A DNA stretch of 7,284 nucleotides from an uncultured Lachnospiraceae bacterium (GTDB lineage: Bacteria; Bacillota_A; Clostridia; Lachnospirales; Lachnospiraceae). The stretch is taken from positions 1 to 7,284 of the forward strand of contig CAJUQU010000199.1 in NCBI GenBank assembly GCA_910588595.1, in the 5' to 3' direction. A program made the translations under genes and the position numbers. Within the stretch, counting starts at the first letter, position 1, and each line of letters begins with the position of its first letter. Below the pieces are notes generated by a model, which did no database searches, had not been told where the DNA came from, and saw only the letters and a program-made list of their open reading frames with translations. Positions 6,163-7,284 of this stretch are shown here, piece after piece.

Positions 6163-6945
6163 CTAATTGTAGAGACTATTATATCTTACCAAATGTTCTA
6201 ATTGTTCTTTTATTTCACTACATATTTGTTCATTTTCCAAATCATCAATATCCACACGTATTTTGAACTCATAATCACCAGTATTTTCTATATCCTTAAT
6301 AATACCCCCTTGAACTACCATAGTTTTCTTAATCATTTCTTGTTTATAATCAGTATACATAAAATCGAAATACTCTGTACACTCTATCCCACAAAAAAAA
6401 CCTTGCTTTATTATTATCTCTTGGATTTTATCTACCCATTGTGTGACTGGTTTTGGTTCTAATGTGCTATACATTTCAAAACTATTCGTTTCAAAGTCAT
6501 ATGTAGAAAAGTCTTTTTCCAAATATCCCCCTAAAAGAATATACCCTTTTCCTAAATAATCATATTGTTCATCATAAACAGCGATAATAAGCACTACATC
6601 ACCAAACACATTCCCATACTTTATATCTCCACCAACATTTTTAATAACATATTTCATTTTATCCTCATCAGCTTCTATATCTAAAATAAAAGCGGGTTGT
6701 TTTTCTAAATCTTCTATCCGTTGTTCGTTCAAAGATATATCATTTGCAACCATTGCAACTTTAACACTAACGATTGACACTATAACTCCTGCAATAGAAA
6801 GAGCTAACATCATAACTGTTTCAAAGTAAATTTTCTTTCTCTCTAAAAAAGTTTGAAATTTACTTTTGGTATCAGCTTTTACTTCAAGTAGCTTTGTGTT
6901 TTCGTTATATATCAAATATTTACTTTTTTTCTTTCTTGTTTTCAT
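6163..6945 (-). CDS. Single-pass membrane protein of unknown function
   Basis: This 260-aa protein is not recognised. Residues 1-42 are strongly basic, one membrane helix covers about 43-67, and a short charged helical stretch (about 72-82) leads to a region beginning near KQPAFILDI. The remaining 180 or so residues are acidic and rich in alternating hydrophobics, suggesting a mainly beta domain. By the positive-inside rule the N-terminus would be cytosolic and the large domain outside. AGGTG lies 5 nt before the ATG and a plausible promoter sits in the 79-nt upstream gap. The gene is much richer in AT than its neighbours on both sides, which suggests recent acquisition as cargo. It lies directly downstream of a probable relaxase gene. 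There is no basis here for a defence or immunity role. Confidence 0.8.
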   Translation of the reverse strand: MKTRKKKSKYLIYNENTKLLEVKADTKSKFQTFLERKKIYFETVMMLALSIAGVIVSIVSVKVAMVANDISLNEQRIEDLEKQPAFILDIEADEDKMKYVIKNVGGDIKYGNVFGDVVLIIAVYDEQYDYLGKGYILLGGYLEKDFSTYDFETNSFEMYSTLEPKPVTQWVDKIQEIIIKQGFFCGIECTEYFDFMYTDYKQEMIKKTMVVQGGIIKDIENTGDYEFKIRVDIDDLENEQICSEIKEQLEHLVRYNSLYN

Positions 6946-6980
6946 GCTTACACCTGCTTTCTAAATCTAAGGACATATTC

Positions 6981-7009
6981 ATTTTATCATAATTTTCTTG
7001 TTTTTTCCA
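6981..7009 (-). promoter_or_regulatory. Candidate promoter of the AT-rich membrane protein gene
   Basis: Minus-strand TGGAAA (7009-7004), a 17-bp spacer and TAAAAT (6986-6981) match the sigma-A consensus at 4 of 6 and 5 of 6 positions. The start would fall near 6974, about 30 nt before the ATG. The region is AT-rich, so chance matches are easy. Confidence 0.4.
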
Positions 7010-7024
7010 CGATATAGCACTTTA

Positions 7025-7284
7025 TTACCGTTCTGTTTCTCTTTTTCGTTCTGTCTGCTTCTCTGCCTGTAAAATGCTGTCAATATTCCGCTTGATAACG
7101 TCGTATTCCGCAACCTGTTTTTTCAGCTTGCCATAATCGGCGTAAAGGCTTTCTTTCTGCGCTTGGAGCTTTTCATACTCTGCTTGCAGGGCGGGGACGT
7201 TGGGGAGCCTGCCGCCGATCTGCGCCGCTTTTAGTGCCTTTGCCGCCGCTTCATGGAGGATAATACCCCGTTCATGCTCTGCCC
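7025..7284 (-). CDS. C-terminal end of a coiled-coil protein, probably a relaxase
   Basis: An open frame enters from the right edge of the window and ends in TAA at 7025-7027, giving 85 residues. It is too short at this end to include a start codon. The sequence is highly charged and helical, with LQAEYEKLQAQKESLYADYG in the middle and an Arg/Lys/Glu-rich tail. A helical tail with a LYADYxxxKK-like segment is characteristic, as I remember it, of relaxases (MobA/VirD2 family) of Tn1549-like integrative conjugative elements. The catalytic domain lies outside the window, so the call rests on the tail alone. Base composition is higher in GC than the next gene. Another coiled-coil protein of a mobile element is the alternative. 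Confidence 0.5.
   Translation of the reverse strand, partial: AEHERGIILHEAAAKALKAAQIGGRLPNVPALQAEYEKLQAQKESLYADYGKLKKQVAEYDVIKRNIDSILQAEKQTERKRETER

Overview
The window reads as a piece of a Firmicutes (Clostridia) genome, most likely a gut Lachnospiraceae-type organism. The grounds are strong AGGAGG ribosome binding sites, a LytTR/GHKL two-component pair, a mid-GC gene block abutting an AT-rich cargo gene, and a fragment that looks like the end of a conjugative-element relaxase. The family assignment is inference. Every confident protein gene lies on the minus strand.

Region 1 (about 1-5521) is a four-gene unit. In transcription order it holds a LytTR response regulator (5326-4616), a compact GHKL histidine kinase with no membrane segment (4570-3920), and two full-length ABC half-transporters whose genes overlap by 14 nt (3788-1941 and 1954-101). 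A good promoter (TTGAAT, 17 bp, TATAAT) precedes the regulator. The 131-nt gap between kinase and transporters holds an extended -10, almost no -35, and two 9-bp repeats 21 bp apart that look like a LytTR operator. The simplest model is that the kinase and regulator switch on a heterodimeric exporter. The exported substrate is unknown; no credible precursor peptide gene is visible. Diverged inverted copies of a palindromic repeat bracket the unit (3-63 and 5353-5413).

Region 2 (about 5522-6162) has no confident protein gene. It holds an 11-bp tandem repeat resembling recombinase binding sites. It is followed on the plus strand by a possible 18-codon leader ORF inside an intrinsic terminator, a roughly 116-nt segment that folds into a branched structure closed by a 14-bp stem, and a second very strong terminator. 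No plus-strand gene follows, so this looks like a regulatory leader that has lost its gene, or an independent structured RNA.

Region 3 (6163-7284) holds an AT-rich gene for a single-pass membrane protein of unknown function. Upstream of it is the C-terminal end of a coiled-coil protein, probably the relaxase of an integrative conjugative or mobilisable element. Regions 2 and 3 are therefore probably one end of a mobile element lying next to the transporter unit.
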